DNA of 64,000 nucleotides, from NCBI RefSeq assembly GCF_029767755.1, contig NZ_JARUQS010000001.1, positions 496,001 to 560,000 on the forward strand, given 5' to 3'. Below, piece by piece: positions 53,175-61,603 of the stretch. A model generated the notes under the pieces. It ran no database searches, had not been told where the DNA came from, and worked only from the letters and a program-made list of their open reading frames with translations. Source of the stretch: Thiomicrorhabdus sp. zzn3. Lineage in GTDB: Bacteria > Pseudomonadota > Gammaproteobacteria > Thiomicrospirales > Thiomicrospiraceae. Numbering within the stretch: position 1 is the first letter of the stretch; each line of letters opens with the position of its first letter. Both the position numbers and the translations under genes were made by a program.

Positions 53175-54284
53175 TTACTCAAAACTCTGTCCTAAATCAC
53201 CGCCGGTCATTTCCCGGTAAATGTGGCTGGCGTTCTGTTTGTGGGTCTGCTCGTAGACCGGGCGATGGCGGTACGCGGATTGATCAATCGTTTCCGCATC
53301 AGCTTCGCTGCCGCCGCGAGCAATGAGTTCCGCGACCTCTTTATGCATGAACTTCAGATAATCGTAGGTATCCTGTTTTACTTGCTGCAAAGTGGTCGGA
53401 GCGCCGTGGCCGGGAATCACGATTACGTCTTCTGGCATAGCATTCATAAAGTGCTCAAAGGTTTCCACCCATTTTTGTGTGTCCGTATAGGAGAATAGCG
53501 CCAGCATGCGCTGGTTGTAGGCGAGGTCACCGGGTAAGACAATGTTGCGTTTAGGCAGGTATACGATGGTGGAGCCAGGGGTGTGTCCTGGGCCAAAATT
53601 CAGGATTTCTACTGTTTCGCCACCACCGACATCGACGGTGATTTTGTCATCAAAGGTGGTGAAATGATCCGATACGTCGCGCGCGCCTTCCGTCAATTCG
53701 TGGCCCACGCGCGTTCCCCAGCTGTGTTTGATGTGTTCAAAAGCGTTATGAAAATCGCGGTTAGCTACGCTGTGCGAGTAAAGGTTTTTGACGCCGATAT
53801 CGACCCAATAGCTTGCACCCAGATAGGCGTGTCCTTGACTGTTTTCCACGGCGACCCATTTAACCGGCTTATCGGTAATCTGCTTGATCAGCTGATGGAA
53901 AGAGTAAGCAACAGCCGGACTGGGGCCGGCATTGAAGACAAATACACCGTCTGTAAACTCGATGAATGTCAGGTTGTTATTGAGGCCAAAGTTGGACGGG
54001 TTGTGCCAAATCAGGCTGCCAACCACGGTGTACACGCCATCAGCTACTTTGGCTGGTTTAGGAAGCGGGAGGGTTGAGCCAATATATCCGGCCTGCCTGA
54101 GTGTGCGGTTTACTTCTTGGTGGTATTGGTTTATCGCTTGTGCGCTAGCGGTAAAGCCGTATTTTTCAAGTTCTTTGGCATAGGTAGCAAAGCTGTCGCT
54201 GTATACGTCGTTGGCTTGGCTGGGTGCGATGAATACGGTCGGAATGAGAGAAAAAAGCGTGGTCAGAAGAGTCGTTTTCTTCAT
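53175..54284 (-). CDS. Metallo-beta-lactamase-fold protein with a degenerate metal motif
   Basis: 369 residues with a Sec signal peptide (TTLFSLIPTVFIAPSQA). The MBL fold is clear from VYTVVGSLIWHNPSNFGLNNN, FGPGHTPGSTIVYLP and VIPGHGAP. However, the usual HxHxDH motif reads NSQGHAYLGAS, so only one of its four metal ligands is kept, while later ligands (His in GHTPGS, Asp in PGDLAY, His in PGHGAP) remain. It may bind one metal, or have changed or lost catalysis. It is the third gene of a minus-strand cluster with a TetR regulator and a membrane protein. Confidence 0.82.
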   Translation of the reverse strand: MKKTTLLTTLFSLIPTVFIAPSQANDVYSDSFATYAKELEKYGFTASAQAINQYHQEVNRTLRQAGYIGSTLPLPKPAKVADGVYTVVGSLIWHNPSNFGLNNNLTFIEFTDGVFVFNAGPSPAVAYSFHQLIKQITDKPVKWVAVENSQGHAYLGASYWVDIGVKNLYSHSVANRDFHNAFEHIKHSWGTRVGHELTEGARDVSDHFTTFDDKITVDVGGGETVEILNFGPGHTPGSTIVYLPKRNIVLPGDLAYNQRMLALFSYTDTQKWVETFEHFMNAMPEDVIVIPGHGAPTTLQQVKQDTYDYLKFMHKEVAELIARGGSEADAETIDQSAYRHRPVYEQTHKQNASHIYREMTGGDLGQSFE

Positions 54285-54328
54285 GTCGATATGCTCCTTT
54301 GCATAAATTGAATCAAGGGTGAGCGGAA

Positions 54329-54727
54329 TTAGGGTTGAACGCTGCCAGTGACCGGTTTGCTAAAAAAGGTGCTGACGATGAGTCTGATACTGTAAGGGTG
54401 TTTTTTGTTCCACGGCATCAATGCCATGCAGCGGGCCAGAAAGCAGTAGTCGAACAGAATCATGGCGGTGGTGCCGAGAATGACCAGGTAGTAGATGGAA
54501 TAGAGTCCTGGCACTAAAGCCACAAGAAGCAGTAGCAAATAGGCGATGCGTACCTGAACGGCAAAATTGGAGAGTTGCGGCGTCATTGCATAAAAGTGCA
54601 GTGTTTGTACTAGGGTTAAGCCGATGGTGACGTAGAGGAGAATGGGATCCCAGATGACGCCGGCAATGAGGAGTAAATCGGTAAGTGTCCAGTAGATCCA
54701 GATTTGGTTAATTTGAGGTTTAGGCAT
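54329..54727 (-). CDS. Small membrane protein of the TetR cluster
   Basis: 132 residues with about four membrane segments (IWIYWTLTDLLLIAGVIW; LLYVTIGLTLVQTLHFYAM; YLLLLLVALVPGLYSIYYLV; TTAMILFDYCFLARCMAL). No family recognised. It lies 15 nt behind the TetR gene and 44 nt before the MBL gene, so the three are probably one operon. Confidence 0.75.
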   Translation of the reverse strand: MPKPQINQIWIYWTLTDLLLIAGVIWDPILLYVTIGLTLVQTLHFYAMTPQLSNFAVQVRIAYLLLLLVALVPGLYSIYYLVILGTTAMILFDYCFLARCMALMPWNKKHPYSIRLIVSTFFSKPVTGSVQP

Positions 54728-54742
54728 CGGCTTAATCGTTTG

Positions 54743-55333
54743 TTAATCGTTGGCGATACTCCGCCAACAGGTTTGTGTAATTTCATCCAAATAGCTCATT
54801 AACGGTCGTTCGAGCATATGGTCCAAGTTAAGCTGAATCAGGCGCATAATGCCGCCGAAACTGCTGGCTGCCGCCACCATGATATCCATGTCGCGCACCA
54901 CGCCTTCTTCCATGCCTTGAGCAATCACGTCGCGCAAGGTCATAAACGGTTTGGATGAACAAACGGGCGGTAACTCCGGCATAAACTCTTTGTGGCGGGC
55001 ATTGAGCAAAAATTGCATGACGTGTGGATGCTCCACCGCCGTTTGCATCATCCATTCACAGAAAGCATAAAAACGAGACCAGCTGTCTTGATGTTGGGAT
55101 AGGATCGCCTGTTGTTCATTGTCAATTTGTTGCAACAGTACCGCCATCAAGGTTTCCGCAATGGTCTGTTTATCTTTGAATGCGTGATAAATAGAGCCTG
55201 TACTTACGCCACTGTGTTTGACCAGATCGGGGATCGAGGTGTTAAAAAACCCTTTATCCACGAATAAGCAAAGAGCGCTGTTCAGCACTTTCAGTTGGGT
55301 GGCTGGAAGTGATTGATGGTTCAGGTACGACAT
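54743..55333 (-). CDS. TetR/AcrR family repressor
   Basis: 196 residues. The N-terminal HTH (LFVDKGFFNTSIPDLVKHSG VSTGSIYHAFKDK, split here) is typical, and the C-terminal ligand-binding domain ends in a helix with WRSIAND. It is the first gene of the minus-strand cluster. Two overlapping inverted repeats (55354-55383) lie 20-50 nt upstream of its start, suggesting that it represses its own operon until an inducer binds. The inducer is unknown. Confidence 0.92.
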   Translation of the reverse strand: MSYLNHQSLPATQLKVLNSALCLFVDKGFFNTSIPDLVKHSGVSTGSIYHAFKDKQTIAETLMAVLLQQIDNEQQAILSQHQDSWSRFYAFCEWMMQTAVEHPHVMQFLLNARHKEFMPELPPVCSSKPFMTLRDVIAQGMEEGVVRDMDIMVAAASSFGGIMRLIQLNLDHMLERPLMSYLDEITQTCWRSIAND

Positions 55334-55353
55334 AGTATGAAATTTCCTAGTTT

Positions 55354-55383
55354 TAGAATTTTCATTCTAGAATGTTTATTCTA
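55354..55383. promoter_or_regulatory. Double palindromic operator of the TetR gene
   Basis: TAGAAT-N4-ATTCTA occurs at 55354-55369 and again at 55368-55383, sharing two bases. Two phased perfect 6-bp inverted repeats 14 bp apart are consistent with cooperative binding of two TetR dimers, and the position just upstream of the regulator start fits autorepression. Confidence 0.7.
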
Positions 55384-55693
55384 GTCCGATTGGTTGAAAT
55401 AAGCAAGTGACTTACAAATGGGTTTGAAGCAAAGTGAACAGTCTGTGAAGCCATGATCACCCTTTACGCCTTTAAGGGGCAGGGCGTTTTTCTCAAAAAG
55501 GAACTTTGCATTGAAATATAAGCCGTTACGCTCTATTTTACCTTGCTTGGCAGAGGATAAGGCTTTGGGTTGGCATGAATGATTTAAATAAGGTACTAAT
55601 GTGGGTTTATGCGAATGCGTAAAGGCTTTTAACTAAGATCAAAAGCCGCTAAAATGATCTTTTAAATATATCTAACGCTTATTTTGGCATTCT
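55384..55693. other. Intergenic region upstream of pcnB
   Basis: About 310 bp without a convincing gene. Seen: a GGCTTTT/AAAAGCC hairpin (about 55624-55647) and AT-rich sequence that probably holds the pcnB promoter. I could not place a clear -35/-10 pair. Confidence 0.5.
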
Positions 55694-57154
55694 ATGCAAC
55701 GAATCATTCGTACACTCACCTCTTTTTTCTCGAATCGGGTCTCTTCTGCTCACTCTGGCGCTCCGGGCGGCCATCCCCCTAAAGTCATCTCCAGATCGAC
55801 GCATGGCATATCGCGCAAGGATATCGATAAATCTGCGCTGGATGTGCTGTACGGATTAAAAAGAGCGGGGTATGAAGCCTATCTCGTGGGCGGCTGTGTT
55901 CGCGACCTGCTGTTGGGTCTCGAGCCTAAAGATTTTGATGTCGTCACCAATGCAGAGCCGGAGCAGGTTAAGGAAGTGTTTAAACGTCGCTGCCAGTTGA
56001 TCGGCCGACGTTTCCGCTTGGCGCATGTCCGCTTTGGGCGTACGGTGATCGAAGTGGCCACATTTCGCGGTAATGGAGAAGGGCAGGATCGCAAAGATTT
56101 CTTTGGGCGTAATGGCAAGTCAAGTGGTCGAGCCCGTGAGGTGGACGACTCCGGGCGTTTATTGCGCGACAACGTTTACGGCACGATTGACGAAGATGTC
56201 TGGCGTCGCGATTTCACCGTGAATGCGCTTTATTACAATATTAAGGATTTCAGCGTCATCGATTATGTCGGCGGCATGAAAGACATTAAAGCCGGAAATT
56301 TACGTCTGATTGGCGATCCGGTGACACGCTACCGTGAAGATCCGGTGCGTATGATCCGTGCCGTGCGGTTTGCGGCAAAACTTGGATTTAATATTGAAAA
56401 GGCGACGGAAAAACCGATCAGTGAGATGGCAAATCTGCTTGGTGATGTATCCAATGCGCGTCTTTTTGAAGAGGTGTTAAAGCTCTTTCATAGCGGCCAA
56501 GGGGTGGAAGTGTTTGAAAAGCTGCGCCACTTCGATCTGTTTAAATATCTTTTCCCGCTTACGGAGCAGTTGTTATCTCAAGAGTCCAACCATTTTCCAC
56601 GCATGATGGTGATCGAGGCGCTGAAAAGTACCGATGCGCGCATTCGTTCCGGTAAGTCCGTTAATCCGTCCTTTCTGTTTTCAGCAATGTTGTGGGAGCC
56701 GATGATGCAACGTCGTCAGGCGCATTTGGATAGTGGAATGGTGCCGCAGGATGCGTTTTATGCGGCGGCGAATGATGTCATTGAACAGCAGATCCGTGCC
56801 ACAGCCATTCCCAAGCGTTTTACCGCGCAGATGCGTGATATTTGGAACTTGCAATTCCGCTTGCATCGCCGCCAAGGCGCGCGTGCGCAAAAATTGGTGG
56901 AGCATCCTCGCTTCCGTGCCGCCTATGACTTTCTTGGCGTGCGCGTCGCTGCAGGAGAGAGTGAATTAAAAGCGTTGTTTGATTGGTGGACGGAGTATCA
57001 GGAAAAGGATCCGGTTGCGCGGGTTGCATTCGCGAATACGGTGGATAAAGGCGGCAAAAAGCGCCGTAGAAGACCAAGAAATCGTAACTATTTGCGTAAG
57101 CGCAGCCAGAAAAACCGCAGCGACTCTGGCGACAGCCAGTCTGAACAGGCCTGA
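55694..57154 (+). CDS. pcnB: Poly(A) polymerase I
   Basis: 486 residues. Nucleotidyltransferase core with VGGCVRDLLLGLEPKDFDVVT (cut here to the key GGCVRD and DFD motifs), DEDVWRRDFTVNALYYN and RIGDPVTRYREDPVRMIRA-like stretches (LIGDPVTRYREDPVRM), and a very basic C-terminal tail (KKRRRRPRNRN). It adds poly(A) to RNA 3' ends to promote decay. The N-terminal 30 residues are Ser-rich and unconserved. The stop codon is part of a palindrome copy (57143-57156). folK starts 5 nt later. Confidence 0.95.
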   Translation: MQRIIRTLTSFFSNRVSSAHSGAPGGHPPKVISRSTHGISRKDIDKSALDVLYGLKRAGYEAYLVGGCVRDLLLGLEPKDFDVVTNAEPEQVKEVFKRRCQLIGRRFRLAHVRFGRTVIEVATFRGNGEGQDRKDFFGRNGKSSGRAREVDDSGRLLRDNVYGTIDEDVWRRDFTVNALYYNIKDFSVIDYVGGMKDIKAGNLRLIGDPVTRYREDPVRMIRAVRFAAKLGFNIEKATEKPISEMANLLGDVSNARLFEEVLKLFHSGQGVEVFEKLRHFDLFKYLFPLTEQLLSQESNHFPRMMVIEALKSTDARIRSGKSVNPSFLFSAMLWEPMMQRRQAHLDSGMVPQDAFYAAANDVIEQQIRATAIPKRFTAQMRDIWNLQFRLHRRQGARAQKLVEHPRFRAAYDFLGVRVAAGESELKALFDWWTEYQEKDPVARVAFANTVDKGGKKRRRRPRNRNYLRKRSQKNRSDSGDSQSEQA

Positions 57155-57159
57155 TCAGG

Positions 57160-57675
57160 GTGACAAAACACAGTGTTTATTTAGGATTGGGCAGTAATCT
57201 GGATCAGCCGATCATGCAGATTCAAGATGCGTTGGCGGCTGTAGATGCTTTGCCGCAAACTTGTTTGAAGCAACGCTCCAGGCTGTACGCTTCCAAGCCG
57301 TTGGGACCACAGGATCAACCCGATTTTGTCAATGCCGTTTGCCGCATTGAAACTGAGCTCTCTCCATGGGGCTTGTTGGAGGCGTTGCAGGGCATCGAGC
57401 AAACTCAAGGACGGATAAAGAAACGTCATTGGGGCGAACGCTGTATTGACCTCGATATTTTGCTTTATGATGATTTACAGATTTCCGATGCGCATTTACA
57501 GGTGCCGCACAAAGAGATTGCCCTGCGCGATTTTGTACTCTTGCCTTTGGCGGAAATCGCACCAGGCCTATTGATTCCTGGAAAAGGGCGTGTAGACGTT
57601 TTAATTTCGCAATTGACGGAAACTTATGTCATCCCTTTGCAAACCGATCAAACTAACCAACCTGGTGTCGGTTAA
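57160..57675 (+). CDS. folK: 2-amino-4-hydroxy-6-hydroxymethyldihydropteridine pyrophosphokinase
   Basis: 171 residues from GTG 57160. [28 protein letters not shown] and [16 protein letters not shown]-like [16 protein letters not shown] (key RCIDLDIL) are HPPK signatures. It pyrophosphorylates the pterin for folate synthesis. Gene order pcnB-folK-panB-panC is common in gammaproteobacteria. panB follows after 26 nt. Confidence 0.95.
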   Translation: MTKHSVYLGLGSNLDQPIMQIQDALAAVDALPQTCLKQRSRLYASKPLGPQDQPDFVNAVCRIETELSPWGLLEALQGIEQTQGRIKKRHWGERCIDLDILLYDDLQISDAHLQVPHKEIALRDFVLLPLAEIAPGLLIPGKGRVDVLISQLTETYVIPLQTDQTNQPGVG

Positions 57676-57701
57676 ATTCCCACTTTTTTATTTGGATTGT
57701 C

Positions 57702-58493
57702 ATGCGTAAAACATTGTCACAATTAAACAAGCTCTATCGTGAGGGCGAAAAGATTGCCTGTCTCACGGCGTACGATGCCAGTATGGCGCACTGGGTAGCA
57801 GAGTCCGGTGTGGACGTGATCCTTGTAGGGGATTCATTGGGCATGGTCGTACAAGGTCACTCTACGACCTTGCCGGTGACGTTGGATGAGATGATCTATC
57901 ATACGCAGATGGTGCAGAGAGGCAATCAGCAGGCCTGGTGTATTGCTGACTTACCATTTATGGCGGATGCCAGCATGCATGATACCTTGCACGCCGCAGG
58001 GCGCTTGATGAAGGAAGGTGGCGCCAATATGGTGAAGCTCGAAGGTGGCGAACGTGTTGCTCCGATGGTTAGGGCATTGAGTGACTTAGGCGTTCCGGTT
58101 TGCGGACATCTTGGGCTTTTGCCGCAGTCGGTGGAAAAGTACGGTTATCAAGTAAAGGGTCGAGACCGGGAGTCAGCCGAAAGATTGCTCGAAGAAGCGA
58201 TGATGCTGCAGGAGTCGGGCATTGATATGCTGGTGCTGGAGTGTGTGCCTTCGGAGTTGGCGAAAAAGATCACGCAAACTTTGTGTATTCCTGTCATTGG
58301 AATCGGTTCTGGAGCAGATACTTCCGGACAAGTATTGGTAATGCACGACCTGCTTGGGTTAACGGTGGGCAAAGCGCCGAAATTCTCACACAACTTTTTG
58401 CAGGACGCCAACAGTATACAGGCGGCTTTTGCCGCTTACGTACAAGCGGTTAAAAATGGGGCGTTTCCTCAAGCCTGTCATGAGGTAGGGTAA
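57702..58493 (+). CDS. panB: 3-methyl-2-oxobutanoate hydroxymethyltransferase
   Basis: 263 residues, normal length. [31 protein letters not shown] and [14 protein letters not shown] are PanB motifs. It makes ketopantoate for pantothenate. Its stop overlaps the panC start (TAATG), giving translational coupling. Confidence 0.96.
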   Translation: MRKTLSQLNKLYREGEKIACLTAYDASMAHWVAESGVDVILVGDSLGMVVQGHSTTLPVTLDEMIYHTQMVQRGNQQAWCIADLPFMADASMHDTLHAAGRLMKEGGANMVKLEGGERVAPMVRALSDLGVPVCGHLGLLPQSVEKYGYQVKGRDRESAERLLEEAMMLQESGIDMLVLECVPSELAKKITQTLCIPVIGIGSGADTSGQVLVMHDLLGLTVGKAPKFSHNFLQDANSIQAAFAAYVQAVKNGAFPQACHEVG

Positions 58494-59347
58494 TGCAGGT
58501 TTTCGAACAGGTTTGCGCACTAAAAGAGCAGGTTCGTCATTGGAAATCCGAGGGCTTGCGCATTGGCTTTGTACCGACGATGGGGAATTTGCATGCTGGT
58601 CATTTAAGCCTGGCTGAATTGGCCAAGCAGAAAGCCGACCGAGTGGTGGTGAGTATTTTTGTGAATCCCCTTCAGTTTGGCCCAGATGAGGATTTTGAAC
58701 GTTATCCGCGTACATTTGAAGCGGACTGTGAGCAGCTTCAGGCGCACTCGGTCGATGCGCTGTTTTTTCCGCAGGTGGATGAGATGTATCCATCCGGAAC
58801 ATCGCAGACACGGGTGATTGTTCCAGACGCATTAACCGGTTTGCTTGAAGGCAAAAGCCGTCCAGGGCATTTTGATGGTGTGACGACAGTGGTTGCTAAG
58901 CTGTTTAATGTGGTTCAACCGGATGTGGCGGTCTTTGGTCAAAAAGATTTTCAACAGTATGCCGTAATCGAGCGTATGGTGACTGATTTGGCAATGCCGG
59001 TGGAATTGGTTCGTGCTCCGATTGCCCGCGAAGAGGACGGTTTGGCACTGAGTTCGCGTAATCAATATTTGAATGAAGCTCAAAGGCAAATCGCTCCTAA
59101 ACTTTACACGGTTTTGTGTGATGTGGCGACGGCGCTCGAATCAGGCAACCGCAATTTCTCCGACTTGGAAAGTGTCGCGACACAAAGTTTATTGGCAGAA
59201 GGATTTGATGCGGTTGATTACATTGCAATTGTCGATCCGCTTACGTTGTTACCTGCAGTAGAGAGTCAAACCCGTTTTGCTGTGTTAGCGGTGGCTCGAA
59301 TGGGAGCGACACGTTTACTGGATAATATTCTCGTCACGTCCGCTTGA
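58493..59347 (+). CDS. panC: Pantothenate synthetase
   Basis: 284 residues. PTMGNLHAGHLSLAELAK (HIGH-like), FVNPLQFGPDEDFERYPRT and the KSRPGHFDGVTTVVAKL region are intact. It joins pantoate and beta-alanine using ATP. The beta-alanine enzyme panD is about 1.7 kb away on the opposite strand, with motAB between them. Confidence 0.96.
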   Translation: MQVFEQVCALKEQVRHWKSEGLRIGFVPTMGNLHAGHLSLAELAKQKADRVVVSIFVNPLQFGPDEDFERYPRTFEADCEQLQAHSVDALFFPQVDEMYPSGTSQTRVIVPDALTGLLEGKSRPGHFDGVTTVVAKLFNVVQPDVAVFGQKDFQQYAVIERMVTDLAMPVELVRAPIAREEDGLALSSRNQYLNEAQRQIAPKLYTVLCDVATALESGNRNFSDLESVATQSLLAEGFDAVDYIAIVDPLTLLPAVESQTRFAVLAVARMGATRLLDNILVTSA

Positions 59348-59396
59348 ACCGATGCTTTTTAAACGCCTATATTAGAGATAACAATTTCTTGATTTT

Positions 59397-60164
59397 ATGA
59401 GCTTTTCTACCCTGATCGGTTTGTTTGCCGGAATTTCAATCGTGCTGGTGGCGATGTCAATGGGATCTTCCATTTCGCTGTTTGTTAACGTCCCTTCTGT
59501 GATGATTGTGGTGGGGGGGACGATAGCGGCTACGATGATTCGCTATTCGATGAAAGAGAGTTTTGAGGCGATTGGGCTTTCGTTTAGTGTGTTGAAAGTC
59601 GATAAGCAAATCAAGGATCTGAACCAGCTGGTCGATATTACCGAGGATCTGTTGCGTCTGGTGCGCAATAAAGGGATGCTTGCCATGGAAGGCTATGAAA
59701 TCAATCACGATTTTTACCGCGATGGCGTGCGTATGCTGGTGGATGGCTATTCCCCTGAGCTGGTGAAGCAGAGATTAAAAGAGCAGAACCGGATGCTGGT
59801 GGATGGAGCGGAAACCGCGGCCGGCGTATTTCGCTCGATTGGTGAAGCCGCTCCCGCGTTCGGGATGATGGGAACCCTGGTGGGGCTGATTCAAATGTTG
59901 GCCAATCTCAGCGATCCTAACAGCATCGGTCCGGCGATGGCAGTGGCGATGCTGACCACGCTTTACGGTGCGATGATCGCCAATTTGTTTGCACTGCCTA
60001 CTGCCGATAAAATAGAGTCCTGGGCGCAAGGGGAGTCCTATCGTCAGCAGATGATTATCGAAGCGATAGACAGCGTTGCCCAAGGACATAACCCAGCGGT
60101 AATGCGCGATTTGCTTGCCCCTTATCTTCATGCTAAACAGAAGCGAGCGCTTGAAGATGGCTAA
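59397..60164 (+). CDS. motA: Flagellar motor stator protein MotA/PomA
   Basis: 255 residues with four membrane segments and a large cytoplasmic loop (about 60-145). GEAAPAFGMMGTLVGLIQML and NLFALPTADKIE are stator motifs; the loop's charged residues contact FliG. The length and sequence look like the PomA type. It overlaps motB by 8 nt. Confidence 0.93.
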   Translation: MSFSTLIGLFAGISIVLVAMSMGSSISLFVNVPSVMIVVGGTIAATMIRYSMKESFEAIGLSFSVLKVDKQIKDLNQLVDITEDLLRLVRNKGMLAMEGYEINHDFYRDGVRMLVDGYSPELVKQRLKEQNRMLVDGAETAAGVFRSIGEAAPAFGMMGTLVGLIQMLANLSDPNSIGPAMAVAMLTTLYGAMIANLFALPTADKIESWAQGESYRQQMIIEAIDSVAQGHNPAVMRDLLAPYLHAKQKRALEDG

Positions 60165-60891
60165 AGCAAAAGGAGGGGCGCCTTGGCTGGTGACCTTTGC
60201 GGATTTAATGTCTTTGCTGATGGCGGTATTTGTGCTGCTTTTTGCCATGTCCTCTTTAGAAATTCCCAAGTATAGAACGATAGTTGAGTCTTTGACGGAT
60301 GCCTTGGGGCATGGCATGACCTTGTCGAATGATCAAGTGGCTTATTTTAATGCCCTCAAAGCAAACGATCAGACACAGCAGGACAGCGAAAAGACTCCGA
60401 TTGACCAGTTGTACCCGCTTTATGAGAGTCTGATTGAGCGCTTTGCTCAAGACGAAAGTCAGAGCGGAGCGAACACCGTGAAAATAGATTATGATCCCTT
60501 GAAGGATGGCATTTTGGTGACCTTTCCCGAACAAATCGCATTTGATCCGGGTAAGGCGAAATTGAAACCGGAGTTTGTGTCACTGCTTTATAGGTTTGAA
60601 GGCTTTAAGCAGCCGGGTGTTTTTGTGAAGGTGATCGGCCATACCGACTGTCGTCCTGTGATCGGTGGGCGCTTTGAATCGAACTGGGAGCTTTCCAGCG
60701 CGCGTGCGGCGAGCGTGATCGAAGCGTTGATTAATCAAGGATTGATTGATCCTGCAAGGGCTCAGGCAATAGGGGTGGCGGATACCCGTCCGGTCAGTGA
60801 TGGTGATAGTGAAGAGGCTTTGGCTAAAAACAGGCGGGTAGAGATTTGGGTGCGTAGTAAAGAAGCCGAATCCATTCCGCTAGCCCAATAA
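60157..60891 (+). CDS. motB: Flagellar motor stator protein MotB/PomB
   Basis: About 244 residues from ATG 60157 (start at 60115 is inside motA and adds a non-homologous stretch). The single membrane segment WLVTFADLMSLLMAVFVLLF carries the ion-binding Asp. The OmpA-type peptidoglycan-binding domain has VKVIGHTDCRPV and SSARAASVIEAL. It anchors the stator. Whether it uses Na+ or H+ cannot be fixed from these motifs. Confidence 0.93.
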   Translation: MAKAKGGAPWLVTFADLMSLLMAVFVLLFAMSSLEIPKYRTIVESLTDALGHGMTLSNDQVAYFNALKANDQTQQDSEKTPIDQLYPLYESLIERFAQDESQSGANTVKIDYDPLKDGILVTFPEQIAFDPGKAKLKPEFVSLLYRFEGFKQPGVFVKVIGHTDCRPVIGGRFESNWELSSARAASVIEALINQGLIDPARAQAIGVADTRPVSDGDSEEALAKNRRVEIWVRSKEAESIPLAQ

Positions 60892-60914
60892 AGCACAATG
60901 GAAGGCTCGGAGGC

Positions 60915-60928
60915 AACCAGGCCTGTTC
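60915..60928. repeat. Dispersed palindrome copy after motB
   Basis: AACCAGGCCTGTTC, 24 nt after the motB stop codon, ahead of the hairpin terminator at 60956-60993. Confidence 0.7.
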
Positions 60929-60955
60929 GGTTTAGTGTTGTGGATTTACAAAATA

Positions 60956-60993
60956 AAAAGCCACCTAAAGAAGATTGCCTTAGGTGGCTTTTC
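60956..60993. terminator. Bidirectional terminator between motB and panD
   Basis: AAAAGCCACCTAA / TTAGGTGGCTTTT stem (60956-60968 with 60980-60992), 11-nt loop, working on both strands. Confidence 0.88.
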
Positions 60994-61012
60994 TGTTATA
61001 GCTAAGCTGTTT

Positions 61013-61402
61013 TTAGCCGGCTTTCATCATTTGCACCGGAATGGTGTTGCGTGTGTGGGTGATTTTATTCTCGCCGTCTACGTACACCAGCTTCGGTTTA
61101 AATTGATCCGCTTCACTCTCTTCCATGGAGGCGTAAGCGGCAATAATCAACAGATCGTTAGGATTGGCTTTATGTGCGGCTGCGCCATTTACAGAGATGA
61201 TTCCGGTGTTTTCTTCGGCGCGAATCGCATAGGTAGTAAAGCGCTTACCATTGTTAATGTTGTAAATCTGGATTTGCTCGTATTCACGGATACCGGCAAC
61301 GTCCATTAAATGGCCGTCAATGGCACAGGAACCTTCATAATCCAGTTCAACATGCGTCGCGGTGACACGGTGTAATTTGCATTTTAAGAGTGTAACTTGC
61401 AT
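61013..61402 (-). CDS. panD: Aspartate 1-decarboxylase (proenzyme)
   Basis: About 129 residues from ATG 61402; a start 36 nt further upstream would add an unconserved stretch. The self-cleavage site Gly-Ser is in [10 protein letters not shown], giving a pyruvoyl group on the alpha chain. It makes beta-alanine from aspartate, the other substrate of PanC encoded nearby. Lys, Tyr and Arg residues of the active site are in the expected places. Confidence 0.95.
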   Translation of the reverse strand: MQVTLLKCKLHRVTATHVELDYEGSCAIDGHLMDVAGIREYEQIQIYNINNGKRFTTYAIRAEENTGIISVNGAAAHKANPNDLLIIAAYASMEESEADQFKPKLVYVDGENKITHTRNTIPVQMMKAG

Positions 61403-61523
61403 AGGAATCTCTTCTGTTCGATTGAATGGGATCACCATTACTCAACTTAAATTCAAATTCAAGCTGCGAAATCAGTCGTTGAGCGCGATATTATACTGAC
61501 TTTTAAAGAAAAAAACAGAAAAC

Positions 61524-61546
61524 AAAAACCCCGCGTTTAAGCGGGG
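61524..61546 (-). terminator. Hairpin terminator between ppc and panD, minus strand
   Basis: Stem CCCCGC/GCGGGG (61529-61534 with 61541-61546) with a minus-strand T-run (A's at 61524-61528). It is downstream of ppc, whose stop is at 61604, and upstream of panD. Confidence 0.82.
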
Positions 61547-61603
61547 CAATTGAGTGATCTGAAGAAGGGCGGAGTGATAACGTTAGGCCCAACCTGAATC
61601 GCT

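Larger units (their letters stand above)
9273..60928. repeat. Dispersed palindrome family, consensus GAACAGGCCTGTTC
   Basis: The core octamer CAGGCCTG was found at 9276, 11339, 16489, 18281, 23099, 23124, 29569, 32980, 37321, 37973, 39832, 44067, 49076, 49366, 51254, 51405, 53037, 57146, 57930 and 60918. Chance would give about one in 64 kb. Weaker copies include 24412-24425 and 34749-34762. The flanks are mostly GAA/TTC, GAG/TTC or compensated GAC/GTC. Copies lie in terminators, spacers and coding regions, where they often spell EQA(C). Confidence 0.85.
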
